Assembly: GCA_002449665.1 (NCBI GenBank)
Contig: DJXH01000016.1
Coordinates: 1 to 64,000 of the forward strand
Direction of reading: 5' to 3'
Length of the DNA stretch: 64,000 bases
Source: Bacteroidales bacterium UBA7009
GTDB taxonomy: Bacteria > Bacteroidota > Bacteroidia > Bacteroidales > Paludibacteraceae
Part shown: piece by piece, positions 46,959 to 56,299 of the stretch
How the letters are laid out: each line of letters begins with the position of its first letter
Numbering within the stretch: position 1 is the first letter of the stretch
Program-made: the position numbers and the translations under genes
The notes under the pieces: generated by a model
The model's input: only the letters and a program-made list of their open reading frames with translations
Database searches by the model: none
Told to the model about the DNA's origin: nothing

Positions 46959-48947
46959 ATGACAAACAACGTTTTATCGGTTTCAAAACATTATTTGCTG
47001 ATTTTTATAGCATATATATCGGTCGGACTTCTTGTCAGTTCGTGCAAAGAAAAGATTGATATACAGGCCGTTGACAAGACTGTGCAAGTGCGTACCGGCT
47101 TGGCTGCACCGGTGGCGACGGTAAAAGCGACAATGGCGGAGGTGCTCGGCATAAACACCGAAAGCGGCAACGGACAAAGCAGCAAGGTGAATTGGATATT
47201 CGCCAAGATGCCTGGCGAAACAGACGACCAACTGCCCGGACAGATACCCACCGGCACGCTCTATTTCCGCGACACATTTGACATCATGCGCGATTTCCAC
47301 CACATAGAACTCAGCAGTTATATTATGCCCGCCCACGAAGAACTGACAGTAAAAGAGCAAGTGGAGCAGATACTCGGCTACACCATAGGAGCCTCAACAG
47401 AGATAACAGTACCTACGGGTACGGTGCTGCCCCTTGAGTTTGACATCGTACTCACCCTCGGCGACATCAACAACAGCGAAACGGACGAGCGCATAGACAG
47501 TATGATTATACGTAATGCCGACTTCCGCGCGCAACTTACTACAAGTTTCGGACTTGAGGAAGACGAGATAACAAGCATCGAACTCACTCTGCCCGAGGGT
47601 TTTACACACAGCGGCAGACAGATAGAGCCTCTCAACCTCACTCCGCTCAATGTCCACGGAGAAGACGTGAAAGTGAATCTGCAAAACTTTGAAATAAGCC
47701 TTCAAGACGGCTCGGCAACGCCCACCACAAGGCGCGAACACATGATAGACCGCCTCGTCTTCACCCTAAAGCTGAACATTAACACGACAAGAGAACATAC
47801 TTTCGACGAGAACACCACACTCACATACGACTTCTTTGCCGACCTGCTTGACTTTGAAGCATTGTTCGGTTATTTCAACCCCTCTACATATATGGAGGAC
47901 AGGGACACACTCGTGCTTGCAGAGGAATGGAGCGGCTGGAACTCGATAAAAGAACTGAAAATGCGCTTTCTCTACCCCACTATCAAACTGATAGCCGAAC
48001 ACCAAGTGGCAACAGAGATAGACTTCCCGCTGAACGTTAACGTGGAGAAAATTTGGGTAGGCAGTTTAGACGGCAGCGGCAATGTGATAAACCCCGTCTA
48101 TGCAAAGTTCGGCGAGGACGGTTCGAGCATAACCACCGTATGGGAACTATACGACAACCTGCGCCCGACCACATCGCGCATAGACCCGCTCAAAGACCCG
48201 ATGAACAAATGGTCTCGCAACGAGTATGTAGTAGGCTTTACCGGCTACAACGCCAACACACACGTGGGCGATGTGGACAAGATGTTTGACGTGCGCCCCG
48301 ACATTATTGCCTACGACTATTATATCACCGTCGGCGCAACGGGCAGCACTGCCGCCAAGCAGGCACAATGCCGCCTGACACACAACACGGACATTAACCT
48401 GCGCGCTATAACGGTAGTACCTTTCGTATGCGATGAAGGGTCAATGATAGAATATACCGACACCGCCGACATAAACCTCTTCTCTACCGATGAGTTGGAG
48501 AATGCCACTACGGGACAAGAGTGGCTTGACACGCTCATTGACGGCAACATATATGTCTATATCTATGCCCAAAACGGTATTCCCTTTGAACTTAACGCCA
48601 AATATGAGTTTATAGACAGCATAGGTAACGTTGTGCCTCTTGACCTTATCAACGACGAGAAAGCCGCCGGAACGGGCTATCAGATGCACATACCCGCACC
48701 AACGAAGTACAATGCCGAATACAAGGCAACCGACTACGGCGAGAACACACTGATACTCAAAGCGGAAAAGGACGATATAAACAAACTCAAAGGAATACGG
48801 CAACTGCGCTATACCGTCGCGCTTGAAAATAATCCGCAGAAAGCCACTATATGGACGGAGTCGTTCCTTAACCTGCAGATAGGTCTGTCAGCAAGCATAG
48901 ATGCCATACTCGACCTTAACAAAATCAACTTCTCAAAAGAGGAATAA
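46959..48947 (+). CDS. large surface lipoprotein of unknown function
   Basis: A 662-residue lipoprotein. The signal peptide ends in lipobox GLLVSSCKEK. The mature part is beta-rich, with several repeated sandwich-like segments and no catalytic motif. ATG 46959 is preferred; an in-frame GTG at 46938 lies only 10 nt after the -7 box. It is followed 33 nt later by a DUF5723 barrel. This lipoprotein-barrel pairing suggests they work together at the outer membrane, but the role is unknown. Confidence 0.72.
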   Translation: MTNNVLSVSKHYLLIFIAYISVGLLVSSCKEKIDIQAVDKTVQVRTGLAAPVATVKATMAEVLGINTESGNGQSSKVNWIFAKMPGETDDQLPGQIPTGTLYFRDTFDIMRDFHHIELSSYIMPAHEELTVKEQVEQILGYTIGASTEITVPTGTVLPLEFDIVLTLGDINNSETDERIDSMIIRNADFRAQLTTSFGLEEDEITSIELTLPEGFTHSGRQIEPLNLTPLNVHGEDVKVNLQNFEISLQDGSATPTTRREHMIDRLVFTLKLNINTTREHTFDENTTLTYDFFADLLDFEALFGYFNPSTYMEDRDTLVLAEEWSGWNSIKELKMRFLYPTIKLIAEHQVATEIDFPLNVNVEKIWVGSLDGSGNVINPVYAKFGEDGSSITTVWELYDNLRPTTSRIDPLKDPMNKWSRNEYVVGFTGYNANTHVGDVDKMFDVRPDIIAYDYYITVGATGSTAAKQAQCRLTHNTDINLRAITVVPFVCDEGSMIEYTDTADINLFSTDELENATTGQEWLDTLIDGNIYVYIYAQNGIPFELNAKYEFIDSIGNVVPLDLINDEKAAGTGYQMHIPAPTKYNAEYKATDYGENTLILKAEKDDINKLKGIRQLRYTVALENNPQKATIWTESFLNLQIGLSASIDAILDLNKINFSKEE

Positions 48948-48980
48948 GACAAGATATTAACACTCAAAAAGATTAGGACT

Positions 48981-50501
48981 ATGAAAAACAAAATCATACT
49001 GCTGTATCTTGGCTTAACACTCTGCAACATAGCGTTTGCACAGCAAAACACCAACACGCTTTTCTTCCTCGAAAACGCACCGCAACGACACTCGCTCAAC
49101 CCCGCCTTTGAGCCGGTGAGCCAAGTCTATGTAGGCATAACGCCGCTTAGTTATATGGGACTTAGCGGAGGCAACAACGCTCTTGCTATGAACGACCTTA
49201 TATACAAGAGAGACGGCAAATTGGTAACTGCCCTCTACCCGGGCGAAGGCGACCGACTGCTCAAACGGCTCAAAAACGATCTTAGCGGCTCGCTTGATAT
49301 GGATATGGCTCTGCTCAACTTCGGATTCAGAATAAAAGACTTCGGGTATTTCCATCTCGGCGTGAGTATGAGAATGCAGACCTCCATGTCGCTGCCCAAA
49401 GGCATAATGGAACTTGTCTATACCAACGACCCCACTATATCCGAAGGCAGACAGATTTCGCTCGACCGTTTAGGCTTGAACGCACAGGCATACACAGAGT
49501 TTGCAGCCGGATACAGCCACAATATAAACGAGAGCTGGTCTATCGGCGGCAAACTCAAGTTCATTCTCGGACACGCATACGCCGAAGCCCTCACAACCAA
49601 TTCTCGCATTGAGATGTACCCCGACCGAATCAAAGCAGACATCAACGGCGATATGCGTTTGGCTGCACCCATTATTCAAAAAGCGGCAACGGCTCTTAAC
49701 GACGGCAACCGCATAGACATCAACAATATCGATTTAGGTAATATTGATTTAAGCAATATAGGTTCGTATTTCTCTCCAGCCGGTATGGGTGCTGCCGTTG
49801 ATCTCGGCGTTACCTACAAGCCCCATCCGCAGGTGCGTATCTCTTTGGCTGTTACCGACTTGGGATTCGTCAGTTGGAAGACGAGCAACTTCACTCTTCG
49901 CTGCGACTCCGCCTACACAGGCCCCGTGGTCAGATACAGCGACATAGCAGGCATCGAGAGCCAAAACATAGGCGCGACATTAGGCGATACGATAGTAAAA
50001 AGTCTTACCGACTTTGCAACCAAGAGTTTCAGCGCGCGCTACATAGACGATGCGGCGACCAACAAGATGCTCAACACGCGCATCAATGCCGGAATAGATG
50101 CCAACTTCTGTGAGAACCGCATCGGGTTGGGACTGTTCTCAAGTACACTTTTCCGCAACGGTCGCGTATATGAAGAACTGACGCTCGGTGCGAGCCTCAG
50201 ACCCGTCAACTGGTTCAACCTCGCCCTCAGTTACTCTTTCCTCAACGGCAGGTGGAACTCAATGGGTGCCGGACTGAGTTTTATGCCATACGACGGACTT
50301 AACTTTATGCTCACCACCGACTATATTCCTTTCACCTATGCTGACATTATGAACGGCTCGGAGAAAATGGCGGTTATGCCGTATAAGATGAAAGGACTGA
50401 ATATCGGATTGGGCGTAACTATAGTGATTGGCACCAACAAGAAAAAGAACAAACAGGAACTGACCAATACTATTCACATCAGTGAACTGAAAAAAGCATA
50501 A
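48981..50501 (+). CDS. DUF5723-like outer-membrane barrel protein
   Basis: A 506-residue exported protein with signal peptide ending IAFAQQ. It has the RHSLNPAFEPVSQVYVG opening characteristic of DUF5723 and related OmpP1/FadL-like barrels of Bacteroidota. Many beta strands with aromatic ends follow (FGFRIKDFGYFHLGVSM, AAGYSHNINESWSIGGKL). An internal Asn/Ile/Asp run (NNIDLGNIDLSNIG) near residue 250 is a local repeat. Function unknown; likely a surface channel or assembly factor acting with the lipoprotein before it. Confidence 0.75.
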   Translation: MKNKIILLYLGLTLCNIAFAQQNTNTLFFLENAPQRHSLNPAFEPVSQVYVGITPLSYMGLSGGNNALAMNDLIYKRDGKLVTALYPGEGDRLLKRLKNDLSGSLDMDMALLNFGFRIKDFGYFHLGVSMRMQTSMSLPKGIMELVYTNDPTISEGRQISLDRLGLNAQAYTEFAAGYSHNINESWSIGGKLKFILGHAYAEALTTNSRIEMYPDRIKADINGDMRLAAPIIQKAATALNDGNRIDINNIDLGNIDLSNIGSYFSPAGMGAAVDLGVTYKPHPQVRISLAVTDLGFVSWKTSNFTLRCDSAYTGPVVRYSDIAGIESQNIGATLGDTIVKSLTDFATKSFSARYIDDAATNKMLNTRINAGIDANFCENRIGLGLFSSTLFRNGRVYEELTLGASLRPVNWFNLALSYSFLNGRWNSMGAGLSFMPYDGLNFMLTTDYIPFTYADIMNGSEKMAVMPYKMKGLNIGLGVTIVIGTNKKKNKQELTNTIHISELKKA

Positions 50502-50527
50502 TTATAAACTAAAAACAATATACAACT

Positions 50528-51247
50528 ATGGGAAGAGCTTTTGAATATCGCAAGGCTACAAAACTGAAACGCTGGGGACACATGGCCCGCACGTTCACCA
50601 AACTCGGTAAAGAAATCACAATTGCAGCCCGCGAGGGCGGTGCAGACCCCGACGGCAACCCGCGCCTGAGAATGCTTATACAGCAGTGCAAACGCGAGAA
50701 TATGCCGAAGGAGAATATCGACCGCGCCATCAAAAAAGCCACCGACAAATCATCGGAAGGCTATAAGGAAATCAACTACGAAGGCTACGGTCCGCATGGC
50801 GTTGCCATCTTCATCGAGACCGCAACGGACAACCACATGCGCACCGTTGCCAACATACGCTCCTACTTCACCAAACACGGTGGCACTCTCGGTACACAAG
50901 GCTGCCTGCAATTCCTCTTCGACCGCAAAGCCTGCTTTACCATTACACGCAAACCCGATGTTGACCTCGATGAACTCGAACTCGAACTTATCGATTTCGG
51001 CGTAGAAGAACTCGGAGTGGACGAAGAAGAGAACACCATCGTCATCTACTCCGACTTCGACCAGTACAGCGGTATGCAGAAATACCTCGAAGAACACGGC
51101 TTTGAGATTCAGTCGTGCGAGTTCGTACGCATACCTAACGACACCAAGACCCTGACTGACGAACAACGCGAGAGCGTACAGAAACTCATCGACAAAATAG
51201 AGGAAGACGAGGACGTACAAAACGTCTTCACCAACATCGCAGAGTAA
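50528..51247 (+). CDS. YebC/PmpR-family protein
   Basis: A 239-residue member of the YebC/TACO1 family, described in different bacteria as a transcriptional regulator or a translation factor for difficult peptide stretches. Typical sequence: GRAFEYRKATKLKRWGHMAR, FTKLGKEITIAAREGG, KRENMPKENIDRAIKKA, YEGYGPHGVAIF and GGTLGTQGCLQFLF. It is followed 6 nt later by rsmG. Confidence 0.92.
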   Translation: MGRAFEYRKATKLKRWGHMARTFTKLGKEITIAAREGGADPDGNPRLRMLIQQCKRENMPKENIDRAIKKATDKSSEGYKEINYEGYGPHGVAIFIETATDNHMRTVANIRSYFTKHGGTLGTQGCLQFLFDRKACFTITRKPDVDLDELELELIDFGVEELGVDEEENTIVIYSDFDQYSGMQKYLEEHGFEIQSCEFVRIPNDTKTLTDEQRESVQKLIDKIEEDEDVQNVFTNIAE

Positions 51248-51253
51248 GTCTGT

Positions 51254-51874
51254 ATGGAACTGATAAACAAGCATTTTACCCTAACTGACGTTCAGGCGCG
51301 GCAAATGGCTGCGCTTGAACGGCTTTATCCTGAGTGGAACGAAAAGATCAACCTCATCTCACGCAAAGACATAGAGCATCTTGAAGAACACCACCTGCTC
51401 CACTCGCTCGCCATCGCCAAGTTTATAGACTTCGCCCCCGAGACAACGATACTTGACGTAGGCACAGGCGGCGGCTTCCCGGGCATACCGCTTGCCATAA
51501 TGTTCCCCGAATGTAAGTTCACACTCATTGACTCCATAGGCAAGAAAATACGTGTGGCGGAGGATATATCTCAACAGATAGGATTAAGTAACGTAGAGTG
51601 TTTGCAAGAGCGTGCAGAAGAGGAGAAAAGGCAGTATGATTTCGTAGTATCACGCGCCGTAATGCCACTGCCCGACCTTGAAAAACTCGTCCGCAAAAAT
51701 ATACACCACCGCCACCGCAACGCCATACCCAACGGACTGATAGTACTCAAAGGAGGCAACACCGACGGCGAAATACACAAATTCCGTAACATAGCCGAAA
51801 CAACAGAGATAAACACTTTCTTCCGCGAACCTTGGTTTAAGGAAAAACGAATAATATACCTGCCGATAGGTTAG
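51254..51874 (+). CDS. rsmG: 16S rRNA G527 N7-methyltransferase RsmG
   Basis: Methylates N7 of G527 in 16S rRNA using SAM. The 206-residue protein shows EWNEKINLISRKDIEHLEEH, the SAM motif LDVGTGGGFPGIPLA and VVSRAVMPLPDLEKLV. Both the fold motifs and the length are normal. It is followed by a 97-nt intergenic region filled by a 9-bp periodic repeat. Confidence 0.95.
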   Translation: MELINKHFTLTDVQARQMAALERLYPEWNEKINLISRKDIEHLEEHHLLHSLAIAKFIDFAPETTILDVGTGGGFPGIPLAIMFPECKFTLIDSIGKKIRVAEDISQQIGLSNVECLQERAEEEKRQYDFVVSRAVMPLPDLEKLVRKNIHHRHRNAIPNGLIVLKGGNTDGEIHKFRNIAETTEINTFFREPWFKEKRIIYLPIG

Positions 51875-51879
51875 GGAAA

Positions 51880-51951
51880 CGTAAAATACGTAGTTTACGT
51901 TATTTTCGTAGATTTCGTAATTTACGTAAACGACGGAAACTACGCGAAGCA
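51880..51951. repeat. degenerate 9-bp tandem repeat, copy A
   Basis: CG dinucleotides start at 51880, 51889, 51898, 51907, 51916, 51925, 51934 and 51943, exactly 9 nt apart. Units read like CGTAAAATA, CGTAGTTTA, CGTAATTTA and CGGAAACTA. It fills the gap between rsmG and the metallo-beta-lactamase-fold gene. The same periodicity recurs at 53737 and 57829. Confidence 0.8.
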
Positions 51952-51970
51952 AAACAACGCAAAGCAAATT

Positions 51971-52537
51971 ATGCTTGAGATAAAGACCTTTTATTTTAAT
52001 CCGTACCGCGAGTGTACGTACATAGTCAGCCGCTGCAAAAGCGACTGCGAATGTGTGGTCATAGACCCCGGGATGTACGAACAGAGCGAAGAGAAACGGT
52101 TTTTCGACTACATAGCACATAACAACTTAACGCCGACAGCCGCACTTATCACACACACCCACCCCGACCATATATGCGGACTTGACCGGCTTGAAAACGA
52201 ATATCCCGATATAAAGAAATACGGATGCTTATATGATATGCCTCTTTCTTCGGATAATACTGTAAATGAAGCAAATATGGAGTTCAGCGTTATTCTGACC
52301 CCGGGGCATAAAGAGGACAGCGTTTGTTTTTACTTTAAGGAAGATGATGTACTGTTTACCGGCGATACCCTTTTTCAAGAAAGCGTAGGGCGCACCGACC
52401 TCCCAGGCGGAGATATGGCAACGCTTATGGACTCGCTCGGCAAACTCATACAATTAGACGACAAAACAAAAGTCTATCCCGGACACGGCTACACCACGAC
52501 CATAGGCTACGAAAAAGAAAACAACCCGTTTTTATAA
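51971..52537 (+). CDS. metallo-beta-lactamase fold hydrolase, glyoxalase II-like
   Basis: A 188-residue cytosolic metallohydrolase. The dinuclear metal motif THTHPDH (HxHxDH) is near residues 59-65, with further ligands in TPGHKEDSV, FTGDTLF and YPGHGYTT. The compact form without a separate C-terminal domain resembles YcbL-type glyoxalase II homologues; the thioester substrate is not determinable. Confidence 0.88.
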   Translation: MLEIKTFYFNPYRECTYIVSRCKSDCECVVIDPGMYEQSEEKRFFDYIAHNNLTPTAALITHTHPDHICGLDRLENEYPDIKKYGCLYDMPLSSDNTVNEANMEFSVILTPGHKEDSVCFYFKEDDVLFTGDTLFQESVGRTDLPGGDMATLMDSLGKLIQLDDKTKVYPGHGYTTTIGYEKENNPFL

Positions 52538-52549
52538 ACACACCAAACT

Positions 52550-53065
52550 ATGTTGCAGATTTTAGGATATACAATACCATCTATAGTGGTTTTTACCACC
52601 GTATGGGTAGTGATGCACTACTACTATAAGAACGAAGAGAAAAAACGCCTCATAGAGACGAATAAACAAAGCAGGAAAGAAATAATGCAGACCCGCCTGC
52701 GCGCCTACGAGCGGCTCTCACTCCTACTCGAACGAACAGAGCCAGAACACCTGCTCGCTGACACCGACATCACTAATACTGACATAATAAGTCTGCAACA
52801 ACGCCTGCTTCGCACTGTAAGACAGGAGTTTGACCACAACCTCAGTCAGCAGATTTATGTCAGCGATGACTTGTGGGACAAGATAATAGTTGCCCGCGAC
52901 GAGATGGGAGCGTTCATCAGCACTATGGCTATGGAAATGCCAAAAGACAGTACCGCACTTGACTATGCCAAAGTCCTCATAACGGCATACAAGCAAAACG
53001 GCGTAACGCCTCACCAAAACGCTATGAACCTGCTCAAACAAGAAGTAAGAGAACTGCTGCAATAA
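52550..53065 (+). CDS. membrane-anchored protein conserved in Bacteroidota
   Basis: A 171-residue protein with one N-terminal transmembrane helix (IPSIVVFTTVWVVMHYYY) followed by a basic, helical cytosolic part (ETNKQSRKEIMQTRLRAYE, RLSLLLERTEPEHLL). It looks like the single-helix DUF7935-type proteins of the phylum; that name is from memory. No enzymatic motif. It lies 12 nt after the hydrolase and 8 nt before the next gene. Confidence 0.7.
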   Translation: MLQILGYTIPSIVVFTTVWVVMHYYYKNEEKKRLIETNKQSRKEIMQTRLRAYERLSLLLERTEPEHLLADTDITNTDIISLQQRLLRTVRQEFDHNLSQQIYVSDDLWDKIIVARDEMGAFISTMAMEMPKDSTALDYAKVLITAYKQNGVTPHQNAMNLLKQEVRELLQ

Positions 53066-53073
53066 ACCTGCAA

Positions 53074-53724
53074 ATGAAGCGAAGGGTGTTAATAATATGT
53101 TTGTGTGTGATGGCATCGGTATTGTCAGCACAAAATACTCCTGCGGCAAAGACAGAAAAAACAACCGCAACACAATCACACAAAGCCAAATCAGACTCTA
53201 TATATCAAGGGACATTCGTCAAACTTGACCTCTTTAACCCCGTCTATTCCCTTGCCCGCAGCAAAGGCAAGATGACGGAAGCGGAAGTGGCAGTGAGTGT
53301 CCGATTGCTTGACCGCCTCTACCCCACCCTTGAAGGCGGTATGCTCTACGGCACAGAGGCATCAGACACAACAACATACCCTGGCAGAGGCGGATTCGGG
53401 CGTATCGGATTGGACATCAACCCGCTGAAAAAGGGCAGGAAAAGTCCGCACGCAATGCTCATCGGCATACGCATTGGCACTGCCTTCCAAGACTATGACC
53501 TACAAGCCTCCCACATCAAACGCTGGGATGCTTGGGGAGAGATAGCAGCCGGATGCCAAGCCAATATGGTCAGCGGTTTTTATATGGGCTGGACAGCAAG
53601 ACTGAAAGTACTCTTTACCCTCAAACAAAAGACCACCGCCACATTGCCGTACTATATCCCGGGCTTCGGCAAAGCGGACACCATGGGCTGGGGAATAGAC
53701 TACTACTTAGGTTGGAGGTTTTAG
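53074..53724 (+). CDS. exported beta-barrel-like protein (DUF6048-like)
   Basis: A 216-residue protein with signal peptide ending SVLSAQ. A charged Thr/Lys linker follows, then beta strands that end in an aromatic motif (WGIDYYLGWRF), typical of small outer-membrane barrels. The internal LFNPVYSLARSKGKMTEAEV resembles the DUF6048 group. Function unknown. It lies 8 nt after the previous gene and is followed by a short 9-bp periodic repeat. Confidence 0.68.
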   Translation: MKRRVLIICLCVMASVLSAQNTPAAKTEKTTATQSHKAKSDSIYQGTFVKLDLFNPVYSLARSKGKMTEAEVAVSVRLLDRLYPTLEGGMLYGTEASDTTTYPGRGGFGRIGLDINPLKKGRKSPHAMLIGIRIGTAFQDYDLQASHIKRWDAWGEIAAGCQANMVSGFYMGWTARLKVLFTLKQKTTATLPYYIPGFGKADTMGWGIDYYLGWRF

Positions 53725-53736
53725 TCATACAGTATA

Positions 53737-53770
53737 CGAAAACTACGAATATAACGAAAACTACGAAAAT
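53737..53770. repeat. degenerate 9-bp tandem repeat, copy B
   Basis: CG dinucleotides start at 53737, 53746, 53755 and 53764. Units are CGAAAACTA, CGAATATAA, CGAAAACTA and CGAAAATAT, ending directly at the transketolase ATG (53771). Same family as the repeat at 51880. Confidence 0.75.
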
Positions 53771-55798
53771 ATGAACACAACCAATCTTATGAATCGTGCG
53801 GCGGACAACATACGTATTCTTGCCGCTTCAATGGTAGAGAAAGCAAAAAGCGGTCATCCGGGCGGAGCAATGGGCGGTGCCGATTTTATCAACGTCCTTT
53901 ACTCTGAGTTTATGGAATACGACCCCGAGAACCCAGGCTGGGAAGCACGCGACCGTTTCTTCCTCGACCCGGGGCACATGGCTCCTATGCTTTATGCTGC
54001 ACTATGTTTGGCAGGCAAGTTCAGTCTTGACGACCTTAAGCGGCTCCGCCAATGGGGTAGTCCCACCCCCGGACACCCCGAGCGAGACATTGAACGCGGC
54101 ATAGAGAACGCAAGCGGACCATTAGGACAAGGGCACGTATTCGGCGTTGGTGCTGCTATCGCTGCCAAGTTCTTCAATCAACGCTATGGCGCAGTGCATA
54201 ACCCAACCATATACGCATATATATCCGACGGCGGCATACAGGAGGAGATAAGTCAGGGTGCAGGACGTATCGCCGGACATCTCGGGCTGGACAACCTCAT
54301 TATGTTCTACGATGCCAACAGCGTACAACTCTCCACTATGTGCGAAGAAGTAAACACCGAAGACATACGCGCCAAATATGAGGCGTGGAACTGGTACGTA
54401 CAGGACATAGACGGCTGCAGCGCAGAAGCCATACGTGAAGCCCTCAACAACGCCAAAGCCGAAAAGAACCGTCCGAGCCTTATCATCGGCAGGACGGTAA
54501 TGGGCAAAGGCGCAATAAGAGAAGACGGCTCAAGTTTTGAAGGCAAATGTTCCACCCACGGTCAGCCCATATCTAAAGCCGGCGCATCATTTGAGAAGAC
54601 AATAGAAAATCTCGGAGGCAACCCTCAAGACCCGTTTGTCATCTTCCCCGAAGTAAGAAAGATATATGAACAGCGCGCTGCCGAACTCAAAGAACTCGCC
54701 AACAAAAAGTATGAAGCATACTACGAGTGGAAACAGACACACGCGGAGGATGCACGTGAATATGAAGCGTTTATGAGCGAGGAAGTGCCGTGTATTGACT
54801 GGAGCCTTGTACATCAGAAGCGCAATGCCTCCACCCGCGCCGCAAGTGCCAAAGTGCTCGAAATGCTCGCACAAACAGTAGGAAATATGGTTGTGTCGAG
54901 TGCCGACCTCTGTAGTTCGGACAAGACAGACGGCTTCCTCAAACATACAACCTTCTTTAAGAAAGGCGACTTCAGCGGTCAGTTCTTGCAGCCGGGCGTA
55001 AGCGAACTGACACTTGCCTGCCTTATGATAGGTATGCGCCTTCATGGCGGAATCATCCCCTCCTGCGGAACCTTTTTCGTCTTCAGCGACTATATGAAAC
55101 CCGCAGCACGTATGGCGGCACTGATGGAACTGCCCGTCATCTACATCTGGAGCCACGACAGTTTCCGCGTAGGCGAAGACGGTGCCACCCACGAACCCAT
55201 AGAGCAAGAGGCACAGATACGACTGATGGAACGCGTGCGCAACCATAGCGGTCGCCCTTCTATGCTTGTGTTGCGCCCTGCTGATGCAGAGGAAACAACC
55301 GAGGCGTGGAGACTCGCCATAGAGAACACTCACACACCTACCGCACTTATCCTCTCGCGCCAAGACATAGACCCCATACACGATGAAAACACAGACACAC
55401 ATACGTGGGCTGAAGGTTTCAGAAAAGGCGGATATATAGTGGAGAAAGACGACCGAGTAGATGTTGTTCTCATAGCAAGCGGCAGCGAAGTGAGTCTGCT
55501 GCAAAAAGCAGCCGCACTACTGCGAAAAGACGGCATCGGAGTACAGATTGACAGCATCCCGAGCGAAGGACTGCTGCGTGAGCAAGATACAGAATATCAA
55601 AAAATGGTGTTGCCTGAAGGCATTAAACGCTTCGGACTGACGGCTGGATTGAGTTGCACACTCGAAAGCCTTGTCGGCTCTAACGGCAAGATTTTTGGTG
55701 TTGACCATTTCGGCTACTCCGCTCCGGCAGAAGTACTCGAAGAGAAGTTCGGCTTTACACCTGAGAATATCTACAAGCAAATAAAGGAGATACTATAG
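53771..55798 (+). CDS. tkt: transketolase
   Basis: Transketolase moves two-carbon units between sugar phosphates in the pentose phosphate pathway, using thiamine diphosphate. The 675-residue protein shows ANLIRAL-like opening NIRILAASMVEKAKSGHPGG, LDPGHMAPMLY, GPLGQGHVFGVGAA and the ThDP motif SDGGIQEEISQGAG to MFYDAN. The pyrimidine domain has SHDSFRVGEDGATHEP. It is preceded by a 9-bp repeat and closes the long rightward run. Confidence 0.95.
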   Translation: MNTTNLMNRAADNIRILAASMVEKAKSGHPGGAMGGADFINVLYSEFMEYDPENPGWEARDRFFLDPGHMAPMLYAALCLAGKFSLDDLKRLRQWGSPTPGHPERDIERGIENASGPLGQGHVFGVGAAIAAKFFNQRYGAVHNPTIYAYISDGGIQEEISQGAGRIAGHLGLDNLIMFYDANSVQLSTMCEEVNTEDIRAKYEAWNWYVQDIDGCSAEAIREALNNAKAEKNRPSLIIGRTVMGKGAIREDGSSFEGKCSTHGQPISKAGASFEKTIENLGGNPQDPFVIFPEVRKIYEQRAAELKELANKKYEAYYEWKQTHAEDAREYEAFMSEEVPCIDWSLVHQKRNASTRAASAKVLEMLAQTVGNMVVSSADLCSSDKTDGFLKHTTFFKKGDFSGQFLQPGVSELTLACLMIGMRLHGGIIPSCGTFFVFSDYMKPAARMAALMELPVIYIWSHDSFRVGEDGATHEPIEQEAQIRLMERVRNHSGRPSMLVLRPADAEETTEAWRLAIENTHTPTALILSRQDIDPIHDENTDTHTWAEGFRKGGYIVEKDDRVDVVLIASGSEVSLLQKAAALLRKDGIGVQIDSIPSEGLLREQDTEYQKMVLPEGIKRFGLTAGLSCTLESLVGSNGKIFGVDHFGYSAPAEVLEEKFGFTPENIYKQIKEIL

Positions 55799-55813
55799 GC
55801 AATCTTTATTGTA

Positions 55814-56299
55814 TTACTCTGCCCGTGAGAAACGATATACTACTTTCTTACGGGCAGATTTTATATAGACCAATGAGTCGGCAGACAATATTTTTATTGT
55901 ATAATCATTGCAAACAGGCACATCGCGTATATCCATAGTGGCAAACTCATTAATGGTCTTGCCCTCTTTTCGCCAGCGGAACCAGCCGTTGCCGTGATAG
56001 ATCAAGTCCTGCTCAAAGACATCTTCCGCCTCGTTCCACTCTTTCCCCCAGAACATCTGCTTTTCCTCATCATAATCGTCGTAATAGGCTTTATACCACT
56101 GCGGATTATCCCTGTTTTGCCACTTGCCAACAATCATCGGGTCGGCGTGAGGCATTTCTTTCTCTGCATAACCTCCACCGTCAGTATTAAGGGCAGCATT
56201 TTCTCTTTCCGTGTTTCTATTCAGCAAGTAATACGCACCGGCTCCGACGACAACGACAAGAGAAACAATAATGATAATCTGATGTTTATACTTCATCAC
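55814..56299 (-). CDS. membrane-anchored protein of unknown function
   Basis: A 161-residue protein with an N-terminal hydrophobic anchor (IIIIVSLVVVVGAGAYYLL). A small extracytoplasmic domain follows, containing PMIVGKWQNRDNPQWYKAYY and repeated acidic/aromatic strands, reminiscent of lipocalin-like beta sheets. No family is recognised. Its start overlaps the stop of the transglutaminase-like gene by 4 nt. Its final codons (55818-55858) form the inverted repeat that also ends tkt. Confidence 0.65.
   Translation of the reverse strand: MMKYKHQIIIIVSLVVVVGAGAYYLLNRNTERENAALNTDGGGYAEKEMPHADPMIVGKWQNRDNPQWYKAYYDDYDEEKQMFWGKEWNEAEDVFEQDLIYHGNGWFRWRKEGKTINEFATMDIRDVPVCNDYTIKILSADSLVYIKSARKKVVYRFSRAE
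55818..55858. terminator. terminator hairpin overlapping a coding end
   Basis: Arms 55818-55832 and 55844-55858 pair over 15 positions with one G/A exchange (wobble on one strand) around an 11-nt loop. On the plus strand the hairpin is followed by TTTTATA, suitable for terminating tkt 20 nt after its stop. The whole stem codes for the last residues of the convergent gene. Confidence 0.65.

Noticed and set aside
53532..53774. ORF reading through the 9-bp repeat (TKTTNITKTTKI peptide)
   Set aside because: Overlaps the real exported-protein gene in another frame; the repetitive peptide follows simply from the 9-nt period.
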